The translations under genes were made by a program, and so were the position numbers. The notes beneath the pieces were generated by a model. The model was not told the origin of the DNA, did no database searches, and was given only the letters and a program-made list of their open reading frames with translations. A stretch of DNA of 26,751 nucleotides from Peptoniphilaceae bacterium (GTDB taxonomy: Bacteria; Bacillota; Clostridia; Tissierellales; Peptoniphilaceae): NCBI GenBank assembly GCA_902363535.1, contig CABJAE010000010.1, forward strand, positions 1-26,751. Direction: 5' to 3'. Positions 14,967-20,731 of this stretch are shown piece after piece. Each line of letters starts with the position of its first letter. Within the stretch, counting starts at the first letter, position 1.

Positions 14967-16001
14967 ATGTTTAATTTCAGAAACGACTACCACGATTTAT
15001 GCCATCCGAATGTATTGAAAGCCCTGGCTGCCACCGACGGCGAGGGAAATATGGGCTACGGCTTCGATCCCCACACGGAGCGGGCCACGCGCCTGATTCA
15101 GGAAGCTGCAGGCGGCGACTACCCCGTGCACTTCGTCCACGGCGGCACGGCGGCCAATGTCCTGGCCCTCACCTTCCACCTCCGCCCCCATGAAGCCATC
15201 GTAAGTGCTGATCTGGGCCACGTCGTGGGACACGAAGTGGGCGCCATGGAAGCGGCGGGCCACAAAGTGGTCACTGTAAAAACCGAAGCAGGCAAATACG
15301 ATCCCGAGGTGCTCGACGAATTCATCGCATCCTTCGGCGACTTCCACAATGTCCTTCCCGGCATCATCTACCTATCAAACACCACGGAAACCGGCCTCGT
15401 CTACCGAAAAGAAGAGCTCGCCGCCATTAAAAAAGTGGCCGACAAATATTCTCTTCCCGTCTACATCGACGGCGCCCGCATGGCCAGCGCCCTCACAAGC
15501 GAGGTCAATGACGTGAAGCTTTCCGAATACATGGACTACGCCGATATCTTCTCCGTCGGCGGCACGAAAAACGGTGCCCTCTTCGGCGAAGCTTTGGTCT
15601 TTAAAAACGAGGACCTGGCCCGGGAATTTATCTACTTCCAAAAACAGCGTGCCCTCTTGATGGCCAAAGGCTTTACCCTGGGCGCCCAGTACGAAGCCCT
15701 CTTCACCGACGACCTCTTTTTCGAAAACGGCCGCGCCGCCAATGGGGCCGCCAGCTACCTCGCCCGAGAACTCGCCTACCTGGACGTGGAATTTATCTAT
15801 CCCCCCGAGAGCAATCAATTATTTATTCGCCTGCCGAAAGCTGTGGCCGACGAGTTGGAAAAACACGGCCAATTCGACATTATGGGCCCGAAAGAAGACG
15901 GCACTGTCCCCGTCCGCTTCGTCACCGATTACAACACGACGAAAGATGAAATCGACGGTGCCATCAAAATCCTGGAAGGCCTCTTAAACGAAACGCTTTA
16001 G
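14967..16001 (+). CDS. Low-specificity L-threonine aldolase / beta-eliminating lyase family
   Basis: This 344-residue PLP enzyme starts NFRNDYHDLCHPNVL, a variant of the family's FRSDT opening. It shows HGGTAAN (58-64), IDGARMASAL (Asp168, Arg171) and the PLP lysine Lys201 in SVGGTKNGALFGEA. Relatives cleave threonine or allo-threonine to glycine and acetaldehyde. ATG 14967 is chosen because AAAGGGG ends 6 bases upstream; the GTG at 14961 overlaps that site. It is divergent from another PLP enzyme and precedes the transporter unit, which has its own promoter. Confidence 0.87.
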   Translation: MFNFRNDYHDLCHPNVLKALAATDGEGNMGYGFDPHTERATRLIQEAAGGDYPVHFVHGGTAANVLALTFHLRPHEAIVSADLGHVVGHEVGAMEAAGHKVVTVKTEAGKYDPEVLDEFIASFGDFHNVLPGIIYLSNTTETGLVYRKEELAAIKKVADKYSLPVYIDGARMASALTSEVNDVKLSEYMDYADIFSVGGTKNGALFGEALVFKNEDLAREFIYFQKQRALLMAKGFTLGAQYEALFTDDLFFENGRAANGAASYLARELAYLDVEFIYPPESNQLFIRLPKAVADELEKHGQFDIMGPKEDGTVPVRFVTDYNTTKDEIDGAIKILEGLLNETL

Positions 16002-16032
16002 TCCGAAAAAGGGAAAATCAGAGTAAATTGGT

Positions 16033-16061
16033 TTGACAAGGCAAGGGTGCCGTGTTATGAT
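16033..16061 (+). promoter_or_regulatory. Strong promoter of the leader peptide / ABC transporter operon
   Basis: TTGACA (16033-16038) is a perfect -35, the spacer is 17 bases, and TATGAT (16056-16061) is preceded by TGT, giving an extended -10 as well. The start is expected near 16068, about 18 bases before the leader peptide ATG. Such a strong promoter fits control by attenuation rather than by initiation. Confidence 0.85.
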
Positions 16062-16085
16062 AAGAAAAAATCAAAAGGAGAAACC

Positions 16086-16193
16086 ATGAACACCTTATTC
16101 CAAAGCATCTGCAAATGTGCTTGTTCCTGTACCTGTTGTTGTACGGGTTATTTGCCTGCGCAGATGTTGGGAAACGACATGGCTTTGTCCTGA
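16086..16193 (+). CDS. Cysteine-rich leader peptide (35 aa)
   Basis: A short ORF with AAAAGGAG 5 bases before its ATG. Residues 9-19 read CKCACSCTCCC, that is seven Cys codons (TGC/TGT) in eleven positions; the stop TGA is 16191-16193. The peptide has no other notable feature, and its use is most simply as a ribosome-stalling sensor of charged tRNA-Cys. Leader peptides rich in the regulated amino acid are classic for trp, his and leu attenuators, and poly-Cys uORFs controlling sulfur genes are known in mycobacteria. An alternative is a free metal-binding microprotein. Confidence 0.75.
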   Translation: MNTLFQSICKCACSCTCCCTGYLPAQMLGNDMALS

Positions 16194-16245
16194 TTGTTAT
16201 TTTCCATAGGCATCTTGAAGCGGGCTTCGGCTCGCTTTTTTATTT
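16105..16245 (+). promoter_or_regulatory. Putative cysteine-responsive transcription attenuator
   Basis: Three mutually exclusive pairings can be drawn. 1:2 is GCATCTGC (16105-16112, over the first Cys codon) with GCAGATGT (16160-16167). 2:3, the antiterminator, is GCCTGC (16154-16159) with GCGGGC (16220-16225) plus AGATGT (16162-16167) with GCATCT (16210-16215). 3:4, the terminator, is AAGCGGGC (16218-16225) with GCTCGCTT (16230-16237). A ribosome stalled at Cys codons 9-13 would cover segment 1 and free segment 2 for 2:3, so transcription continues. With enough Cys-tRNA, 1:2 forms and 3:4 terminates. This is inferred from pairing alone. Confidence 0.7.
16218..16245 (+). terminator. Attenuator terminator with UUCG loop
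   Basis: AAGCGGGC and GCTCGCTT form 8 pairs (one G-U) closed by the very stable TTCG tetraloop, then TTTT-A-TTT. It stands between the leader peptide and the first permease gene, where it must be bypassed for transporter expression. Confidence 0.85.
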
Positions 16246-16262
16246 GCCTGAAAGGAGTTGTC

Positions 16263-16931
16263 ATGAACCGAGAATTTCTCGTGGCCATGCTGCCGCAGTA
16301 CGCTGCGGCGGCGAAGCTTACCCTGTCTATCGGGCTCATCGGGGTGGCGGGATCCGTCCTCTTGGGGCTCATCCTCGCCTTTATTCGGGTGGAAAAAGTC
16401 CCCGTCCTAAACGGCTTGGCCAAAGCCTACATAGAAATCTCCAGAAATACCCCCCTGTTGATTCAACTGTTTTTTCTCTACTTCGGCCTGCCGAAGATCG
16501 GCATCGTCCTATCCTCGGAAGCCTGCGCCGTCGTGGGCCTGATCTTTCTCGGGGCAAGCTACATGGCTGAGTCCTTCCGCTCCGGCATCGAAGCCGTGGA
16601 TGTGCGGCAGATCGAAGCGGCCATGGCCATCGGCCTCACCAAGCACCAGCGCATCCGCCACGTCGTCCTGCCCCAGGCATTGGCCATCGCCATCCCCTCT
16701 TTGGGCGCCAACACCATCTTTCTCTTGAAAGAAACCTCCGTCTTCAGCGCCGTGGCCCTGGCGGATCTTATGTACGTGGCAAAAGACTTAATCGGCATCT
16801 ACTACGAAACCGACGAAGCCCTCTTGCTCTTGGTCTTATCTTACCTGGTGATCCTGGTTCCCGTAGCCGTGATCTTCAGCCTGCTTGAAAGGAGGATGCG
16901 ACGTGGCATCGGCACAAGCGCTATTGCTTAA
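16263..16931 (+). CDS. Polar amino acid ABC transporter permease 1
   Basis: This 222-residue protein has several membrane segments and the His/Glu/Gln-type permease signature EAAMAIGLTKHQRIRHVVLPQAL, the loop that contacts the ATPase. The start ATG 16263 has AAAGGAG 7 bases upstream; an upstream TTG at 16194 in frame would make the terminator hairpin part of the coding region and is rejected. It is the first transport gene behind the cysteine leader and probably forms a heterodimer with the next gene. Confidence 0.9.
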   Translation: MNREFLVAMLPQYAAAAKLTLSIGLIGVAGSVLLGLILAFIRVEKVPVLNGLAKAYIEISRNTPLLIQLFFLYFGLPKIGIVLSSEACAVVGLIFLGASYMAESFRSGIEAVDVRQIEAAMAIGLTKHQRIRHVVLPQALAIAIPSLGANTIFLLKETSVFSAVALADLMYVAKDLIGIYYETDEALLLLVLSYLVILVPVAVIFSLLERRMRRGIGTSAIA

Positions 16932-17580
16932 TCCACATACAATCACAAGACTCCTGAAAGGCCTCTCCGTTACCCTGCGCGTGTCTCTCATCTCCGTGGC
17001 CCTCTCCATCCTCTTCGGCCTCGTATTCGGCTGGACCATGACCAAAAAATCCCCGGTCATCAAAATCCTTTCGAAAATCTACTTGGAATTCATGCGCCTC
17101 ATGCCCCAACTCGTGCTCCTCTTTATCGTCTACTTCGGCATGGCGCGGGCCCTGGGCGTGCATATCTCGGGATTTAACGCCGCCATCATCGTCTTCACCC
17201 TCTGGGGCACGGCGGAAATGGGCGATCTCGTCCGCGGCGCCATCTCATCCATTCCGAAACACCAATACGAAGCCGCCCAATCCATCGGCCTCACCCGCCT
17301 TCAGGTCATGGGCTACGTCGTGCTTCCACAAGCACTTCGCCGCCTCATACCCCAGGCCATGAACCTCGTGACCCGCATGATCAAAACCACCTCCCTCATC
17401 GCCCTCATCGGCGTCGTGGAAGTCATCAAAACCGGGCAACAAATTGTGGAAGCCGTGCGGCTGGAATTCGCCTCCGCGGCCCTTTGGATCTACCTCGTCA
17501 TCTTGATTTTATACTTTTTGGTTTGCTATCCCCTGTCCAAATGGGCCGGGCACTTAGAAAAGAAATGGAAGGAGGCATAA
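16903..17580 (+). CDS. Polar amino acid ABC transporter permease 2
   Basis: This 225-residue permease of the same family carries the motif YEAAQSIGLTRLQVMGYVVLPQALRRLIPQ and about five membrane segments. GTG 16903 is preferred: AAAGGAGG ends 8 bases before it, inside the previous gene, and a TTG at 16885 would lie upstream of that site. The 29-base overlap with permease 1 implies coupled translation. Together the two permeases would form the channel for the ATPase and binding protein that follow. Confidence 0.9.
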   Translation: MASAQALLLNPHTITRLLKGLSVTLRVSLISVALSILFGLVFGWTMTKKSPVIKILSKIYLEFMRLMPQLVLLFIVYFGMARALGVHISGFNAAIIVFTLWGTAEMGDLVRGAISSIPKHQYEAAQSIGLTRLQVMGYVVLPQALRRLIPQAMNLVTRMIKTTSLIALIGVVEVIKTGQQIVEAVRLEFASAALWIYLVILILYFLVCYPLSKWAGHLEKKWKEA

Positions 17581-18314
17581 TGGCCATACTGGAAATAAAA
17601 GACATGGTAAAAGCCTACGACGGCGCCCCCATCTTCAGCGGCTTTTCCCTAAACGTTGAAAAAGGCGACGTCATCGCCGTTCTGGGCCCCTCGGGCTGCG
17701 GCAAAAGCACCATGCTTCGTTGCATCAACGGCCTGGAAAAAATTCAGGGAGGCGACATTCTCCTGAACGGCGAAAGCGTCGTAAAAGAAGAAAAAGACAT
17801 GCCCGGCGTCAGGAAAAAAATCGGCATGGTCTTTCAGTCCTACGAACTCTTCGGCCACATGACGGTCCTCGACAACCTTACCCTCGGGCCCGTGAAGGCC
17901 AAAGGCGAAGACAAAGCCGAGGCCGAAAAGCGCGCCCTGGCCCTCTTGGATCGGGTGGGACTCAAAGACAAAGCCCAAAGCTTTCCGAGAAACCTCTCCG
18001 GCGGCCAGCAACAGCGCGTCGCCATCCTTCGGGCCATGCTCATGGACCCGGAAATATTCCTCTTCGACGAAGTCACCGCCGCCCTGGACCCGGAAATGGT
18101 GCAGGAAGTCTTATCCCTCGTCGGCGAGCTGGCAAAAGAGGGAAAAACCATGCTCATCGTCACCCACGAGATGGAATTCGCGAGAAAAGTCGCGAACCGC
18201 ATCTTGTTTATGGAAGAAGGCCACATCATCGAAGACACGGGGCCGGAAGAATTTTTCGAGCACCCGACCACCGAACGAAGCCGCCGATTTTTAGAAGGAT
18301 TGCATTACAACTAA
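17580..18314 (+). CDS. Amino acid ABC transporter ATP-binding protein
   Basis: This 244-residue ATPase has Walker A GPSGCGKST (36-44), Q-loop in VFQSYELF, signature LSGGQQQR (139-146), Walker B IFLFDE (159-164) and the switch His in IVTHEM. It is of the GlnQ/TcyC type and would energise the two permeases on the cytoplasmic side. Its ATG shares one base with the TAA of permease 2, with GGAGG just upstream. Confidence 0.94.
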   Translation: MAILEIKDMVKAYDGAPIFSGFSLNVEKGDVIAVLGPSGCGKSTMLRCINGLEKIQGGDILLNGESVVKEEKDMPGVRKKIGMVFQSYELFGHMTVLDNLTLGPVKAKGEDKAEAEKRALALLDRVGLKDKAQSFPRNLSGGQQQRVAILRAMLMDPEIFLFDEVTAALDPEMVQEVLSLVGELAKEGKTMLIVTHEMEFARKVANRILFMEEGHIIEDTGPEEFFEHPTTERSRRFLEGLHYN

Positions 18315-18324
18315 GGAGGACAAA

Positions 18325-19179
18325 ATGAAAAAACTGCTTACCGTACTTATGATCGCCACACTCGCCCTGGGCCTCGTAGCCTGCGGCGGCGCGGAAGAAG
18401 AAGGCGCCCCGGCCGCCGACAAAGCCGGCGTACGCACCGTCGACGAAATCAAAAAATCCGGCGAAATCACCATCGGCGTCTTCGGCGACAAAAAACCCTT
18501 CGGCTACATGGACGAAAAAGGCCAATTTAAAGGCTACGACATCGCCCTCGGCGATCGCATCGGCGAAGAACTGGGCGTGAAAGTCAAATACATTCCCGTG
18601 GAAGCCGCAAGTCGCGTCGAATACCTGAACGCCAACAAAATCGACCTCTTGCTCGCCAACTTCACCGTCACCGACGAGCGAAAAGAACAAGTCGACTTTG
18701 CGCTGCCCTACATGAAAGTCTCCCTGGGCGTCGTGTCCCCGAAAGGCGAAATCACCGACGTTTCCCAACTGAAAGACAAAACCCTCATCATCTCCAAAGG
18801 CACCACGGCGGAAACCTACTTCACCGAAAAACACCCCGAAGTGAAACTGCAAAAATACGACCAATACGCCGAAGCCTACAGCGCCCTCTTAGACGGCCGC
18901 GGCGACGCTATGAGCACCGACAACACCGAAGTTTTGGCATGGGCACTTGAAAACGACGGCTACGACGTGGGCATCAAAACCCTCGGCGATGTGGATTACA
19001 TTGCCCCCGCCGTAAAAAAAGGCAACAAAGAAATGCTCGACTGCGTGAATGGAATCATCGAAAAACTCTACGGAGAAAAATTCTTCATCAAAGCATTTGA
19101 AGACACCCTCGCCCCCACCTACGGCGATGCCGCCAAGGCAGAAGACATGGTAGTGGAGGAGAAGCCGGCAGACTTTTAA
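18325..19179 (+). CDS. CjaA-like cysteine-type substrate-binding lipoprotein
   Basis: This 284-residue protein has a lipoprotein signal peptide with lipobox LVAC (Cys20), then a family 3 solute-binding domain. Stretches such as GVFGDKKPFGYMDEKG, GYDIALGDRIGEEL, LLANFTVTDERKEQVDFALPYMKV and KGTTAETYFT closely follow what I recall of Campylobacter CjaA, a cysteine-binding protein. The match is from memory, not a search. AAGGAGG precedes the ATG. Attached to the outer face of the membrane, it would deliver cysteine or a similar amino acid to the permeases encoded just upstream. Confidence 0.85.
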   Translation: MKKLLTVLMIATLALGLVACGGAEEEGAPAADKAGVRTVDEIKKSGEITIGVFGDKKPFGYMDEKGQFKGYDIALGDRIGEELGVKVKYIPVEAASRVEYLNANKIDLLLANFTVTDERKEQVDFALPYMKVSLGVVSPKGEITDVSQLKDKTLIISKGTTAETYFTEKHPEVKLQKYDQYAEAYSALLDGRGDAMSTDNTEVLAWALENDGYDVGIKTLGDVDYIAPAVKKGNKEMLDCVNGIIEKLYGEKFFIKAFEDTLAPTYGDAAKAEDMVVEEKPADF

Positions 19180-19226
19180 AAATAAGGAAAGGATCGAGAG
19201 GAATCGATCCTTTCCTTATTTTTATT
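19178..19226 (+). terminator. Terminator of the transporter operon
   Basis: A 20-bp perfect stem (19178-19197 with 19204-19223, 6-base loop) starts in the stop codon of the binding protein. Its right arm ends in a TTATTTTTATT tract. The core GGAAAGGATCGA is GC-moderate and the outer part is A/T, giving a typical terminator that may work on both strands. Confidence 0.85.
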
Positions 19227-19451
19227 GCGCACTGAATTTGTTCAAGCAACTTATTTTTTTCTTCGCCAAAAGTACATCTTTGCTTTCCAAGTGCTCAGTT
19301 TCTGTGATTCGCGATCCCTTTTTTCTTAACTCAAAATTCCACTCTTTCATGGCTTTGAAACCCGGGGGCGGGGAAAAGAGCTCAGAGCGGAAGGCCGCAT
19401 TTTCCCCGCCCCCGGGGCCCCCACCCCTTTTTTGGCCGCGCTTAAGCTGTA

Positions 19452-19474
19452 AGAAAATGCCTGCGGCATTTTCT
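19452..19474. repeat. 10-bp perfect hairpin
   Basis: AGAAAATGCC and GGCATTTTCT flank TGC. There is no T run on either side. It lies in the core between the two inverted GC-rich modules. Confidence 0.6.
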
Positions 19475-19592
19475 ACAAATTGGGCCGTGTCGTGGAAAAG
19501 AAGAATGTGAGGTGGGCGAAGAATTCTTATTGGCGAAAAAGTATCTTTGCCCAACTCAAAATCAATCAAAAGCAAAGAAGCCCAATAGGAAT

Positions 19593-19612
19593 CGAAGCCC
19601 GGTAGGGCTTCG
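19593..19612. repeat. 8-bp perfect hairpin
   Basis: CGAAGCCC and GGGCTTCG flank GGTA. A further GAAGCCC copy lies 17 bases upstream (19578). It lies in the core of the inverted-module region. Confidence 0.6.
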
Positions 19613-19846
19613 CACATATAGAAGGCGTTTGTGGGTGGAGGGGGATGGGGCCCCGGGGAAGGGGCAGAGGGCGAATCGCAACGCCCTAGCCCCTTCCCCG
19701 GGTCTAAAAGCCATTTAAGAACATATTTTAAGCGAAATAGAAAACACCACGAGTCATCATTCGGTCCGCGATCGGAAAACAAAGATAAAAAATGAGCGTA
19801 GATAAGATATAAGGAAAAAGAAAAAACAATCCGCATCTTCCCCGGG

Positions 19847-19885
19847 TATGAAAAAACAGCCTCATTCAGAGACTGTTTTTTCATA
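19847..19885 (-). terminator. Terminator of the Ser-rich lipoprotein
   Basis: TATGAAAAAACAG (19847-19859) pairs with CTGTTTTTTCATA (19873-19885), with an inner CTC/GAG. Read on the minus strand it immediately follows the lipoprotein stop and contains the TTTTTT run in its descending arm; the A/T symmetry means it could also act on the plus strand. Confidence 0.7.
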
Positions 19886-20626
19886 CTAATTACTTTCTTT
19901 GGAAGAAGAGGATTCTTTTTCCGTGGAAGTAGAAGAAGTAGTAGAAGAACCCTTCTTGCTCGTATTCTTTTTAGAAGAAGAATCACTCGTTTTCTTCTCG
20001 GAAGTGGAAGAAGTCCCCTTCTTCCCGGACGAAGAACTCCGCGAGGAATCCTCAGAAGATTCATAAGAAGAATTCGTCTTATCCCCATACACATCGGCGT
20101 CTTTCTTCGACTTCACCGAATCCGTATCTTCCTCTTCATCCGAATCGCCGTAAGTTCTTTCCATGTGGCGCAGGAGGCTGTCGTCGCTGCCGTTTACGGC
20201 GTAGTAGCCGTAGGTGTCGTGGACCGGGCCCACGATGCCGTCGGCACCGTCGCGATAGAAGATGATGTATTCCTGATTCGGCGTCATCCCCTTGGGAATG
20301 GGAATTTCCACCGTGCTCAACGCGCCCTTGTAGTTTTTAATAAACTCCAGCTCCGTTTGGCCCTTGGCATTGGTGGTCAGCTCAACCAAAGCGATGTAGT
20401 CGCTGGCGGCCTCCAGAGCGGCATTTCTCTTGTCTTCGTCGTCGCTTTCAAAGAGGGCCTTTTCCTCGGCGGCCTTGTCCTTTTCAGGCGTATAGGCCTC
20501 GTCCTTACTCTCCGTGGCCACGGCCTTGGCGGCCTTTTCCTCTTCCTTCGGCGCCTCCGCCTTCTTGCCGCAGCCGGCGAGACACAAACACAGAGCCAAA
20601 GCGAGAGCCGTGTAATTCCGTTTCAT
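19886..20626 (-). CDS. Lipoprotein with Ser-rich C-terminal tail
   Basis: This 246-residue protein starts MKRNYTALALALCLCLAGCGKK: a signal peptide with lipobox LAGC, so it should be a membrane-anchored lipoprotein. An acidic/Ala-rich linker follows, then a compact middle domain (about residues 75-150, DYIALVELTTNAKGQTELEFIKNYKG cut by beta strands) that I do not recognise. The last ~80 residues are Ser/Lys/Thr/Glu low complexity. ATG 20626 is chosen because GGGAGG stands 6 bases before it. The longer frame to 20659 starts two bases after the likely -10. The function is unknown. Confidence 0.75.
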   Translation of the reverse strand: MKRNYTALALALCLCLAGCGKKAEAPKEEEKAAKAVATESKDEAYTPEKDKAAEEKALFESDDEDKRNAALEAASDYIALVELTTNAKGQTELEFIKNYKGALSTVEIPIPKGMTPNQEYIIFYRDGADGIVGPVHDTYGYYAVNGSDDSLLRHMERTYGDSDEEEDTDSVKSKKDADVYGDKTNSSYESSEDSSRSSSSGKKGTSSTSEKKTSDSSSKKNTSKKGSSTTSSTSTEKESSSSKESN

Positions 20627-20660
20627 TCCATACCTCCCAACAGATTCCGTCTTTTTCATG

Positions 20661-20669
20661 ATTATACCA
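20661..20669 (-). promoter_or_regulatory. Extended -10 promoter of the lipoprotein gene
   Basis: On the minus strand TGG-TATAAT lies about 35 bases before ATG 20626. No -35 consensus is seen. It faces away from the cca promoter 48 bases further on. Confidence 0.55.
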
Positions 20670-20716
20670 CGTCGCCGCCAAAAAGGCCCACGAGAAAGGC
20701 AAAAAACCGCGCGAAG

Positions 20717-20725
20717 TGTTATAAT
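20717..20725 (+). promoter_or_regulatory. Extended -10 promoter of cca (probably leaderless)
   Basis: TGT-TATAAT ends six bases before the cca ATG (20732), so the expected transcription start falls on or next to the A of the start codon. No Shine-Dalgarno is present in the gap GACTCT. Confidence 0.6.
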
Positions 20726-20731
20726 GACTCT

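Larger units (their letters stand above)
19353..19710. repeat. Inverted pair of GC-rich hairpin modules
   Basis: Left module about 19353-19428 and right module about 19632-19710 are imperfect inverted copies. Each has CTTT-A-CCCGGGG at its outer side, a long stem, and an inner tract with CCCCGGGGCCCC followed by more C runs. The left stem is 17 bp (19361-19377 with 19400-19416). The right stem has 14 bp (19652-19665 with 19689-19702) plus an inner 6 bp. Loops differ between the modules. The inner tracts carry four or more G runs on opposite strands, so quadruplexes are possible. It could be a miniature element or an intergenic repeat family. Confidence 0.55.
19227..19846. other. 620-base non-coding region with multiple hairpins
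   Basis: I see no convincing gene here. The stretch is a mosaic of AT-rich and extremely G/C-tract-rich DNA with four strong hairpins (19361-19416, 19452-19474, 19593-19612, 19652-19702). Two partial direct repeats are also present: AAAAGTA followed by TCTTTGC (about 19268 and 19538) and AACTCAAAAT (about 19328 and 19553). A minus-strand frame stays open across it, but it has no ribosome site and its residues are low-complexity Pro/Gly/Leu, so it is not annotated as a gene. Confidence 0.6.

Noticed and set aside
16194..16262. TTG extension of permease 1 directly after the leader stop
   Set aside because: It would place the UUCG terminator in coding sequence and the added residues are basic and unlike a permease start; AAAGGAG supports ATG 16263.
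16062..16262. T-box, SAM or other riboswitch before the transporter
   Set aside because: The leader is short and has no T-box-like conserved sequence or multi-helix junction that I can recognise; the coding leader with Cys codons explains the terminator better.
16115..16570. Plus-strand frame starting inside the leader peptide (MCLFLYLLLYG...)
   Set aside because: No ribosome site; it runs across the terminator and out of frame over permease 1. The leader ORF at 16086 and permease at 16263 have proper ribosome sites.
19222..20094. Long minus-strand open frame (290 codons) across the non-coding region
   Set aside because: It starts inside the lipoprotein gene in another frame, its best internal ATG lies in the terminator hairpin, it has no ribosome site, and its residues are dominated by Pro/Gly/Leu runs from the GC-rich hairpins.
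20165..20731. N-terminal extension of cca to 20165
   Set aside because: It lies antisense to the lipoprotein gene and crosses two promoters; family similarity starts at 20732.
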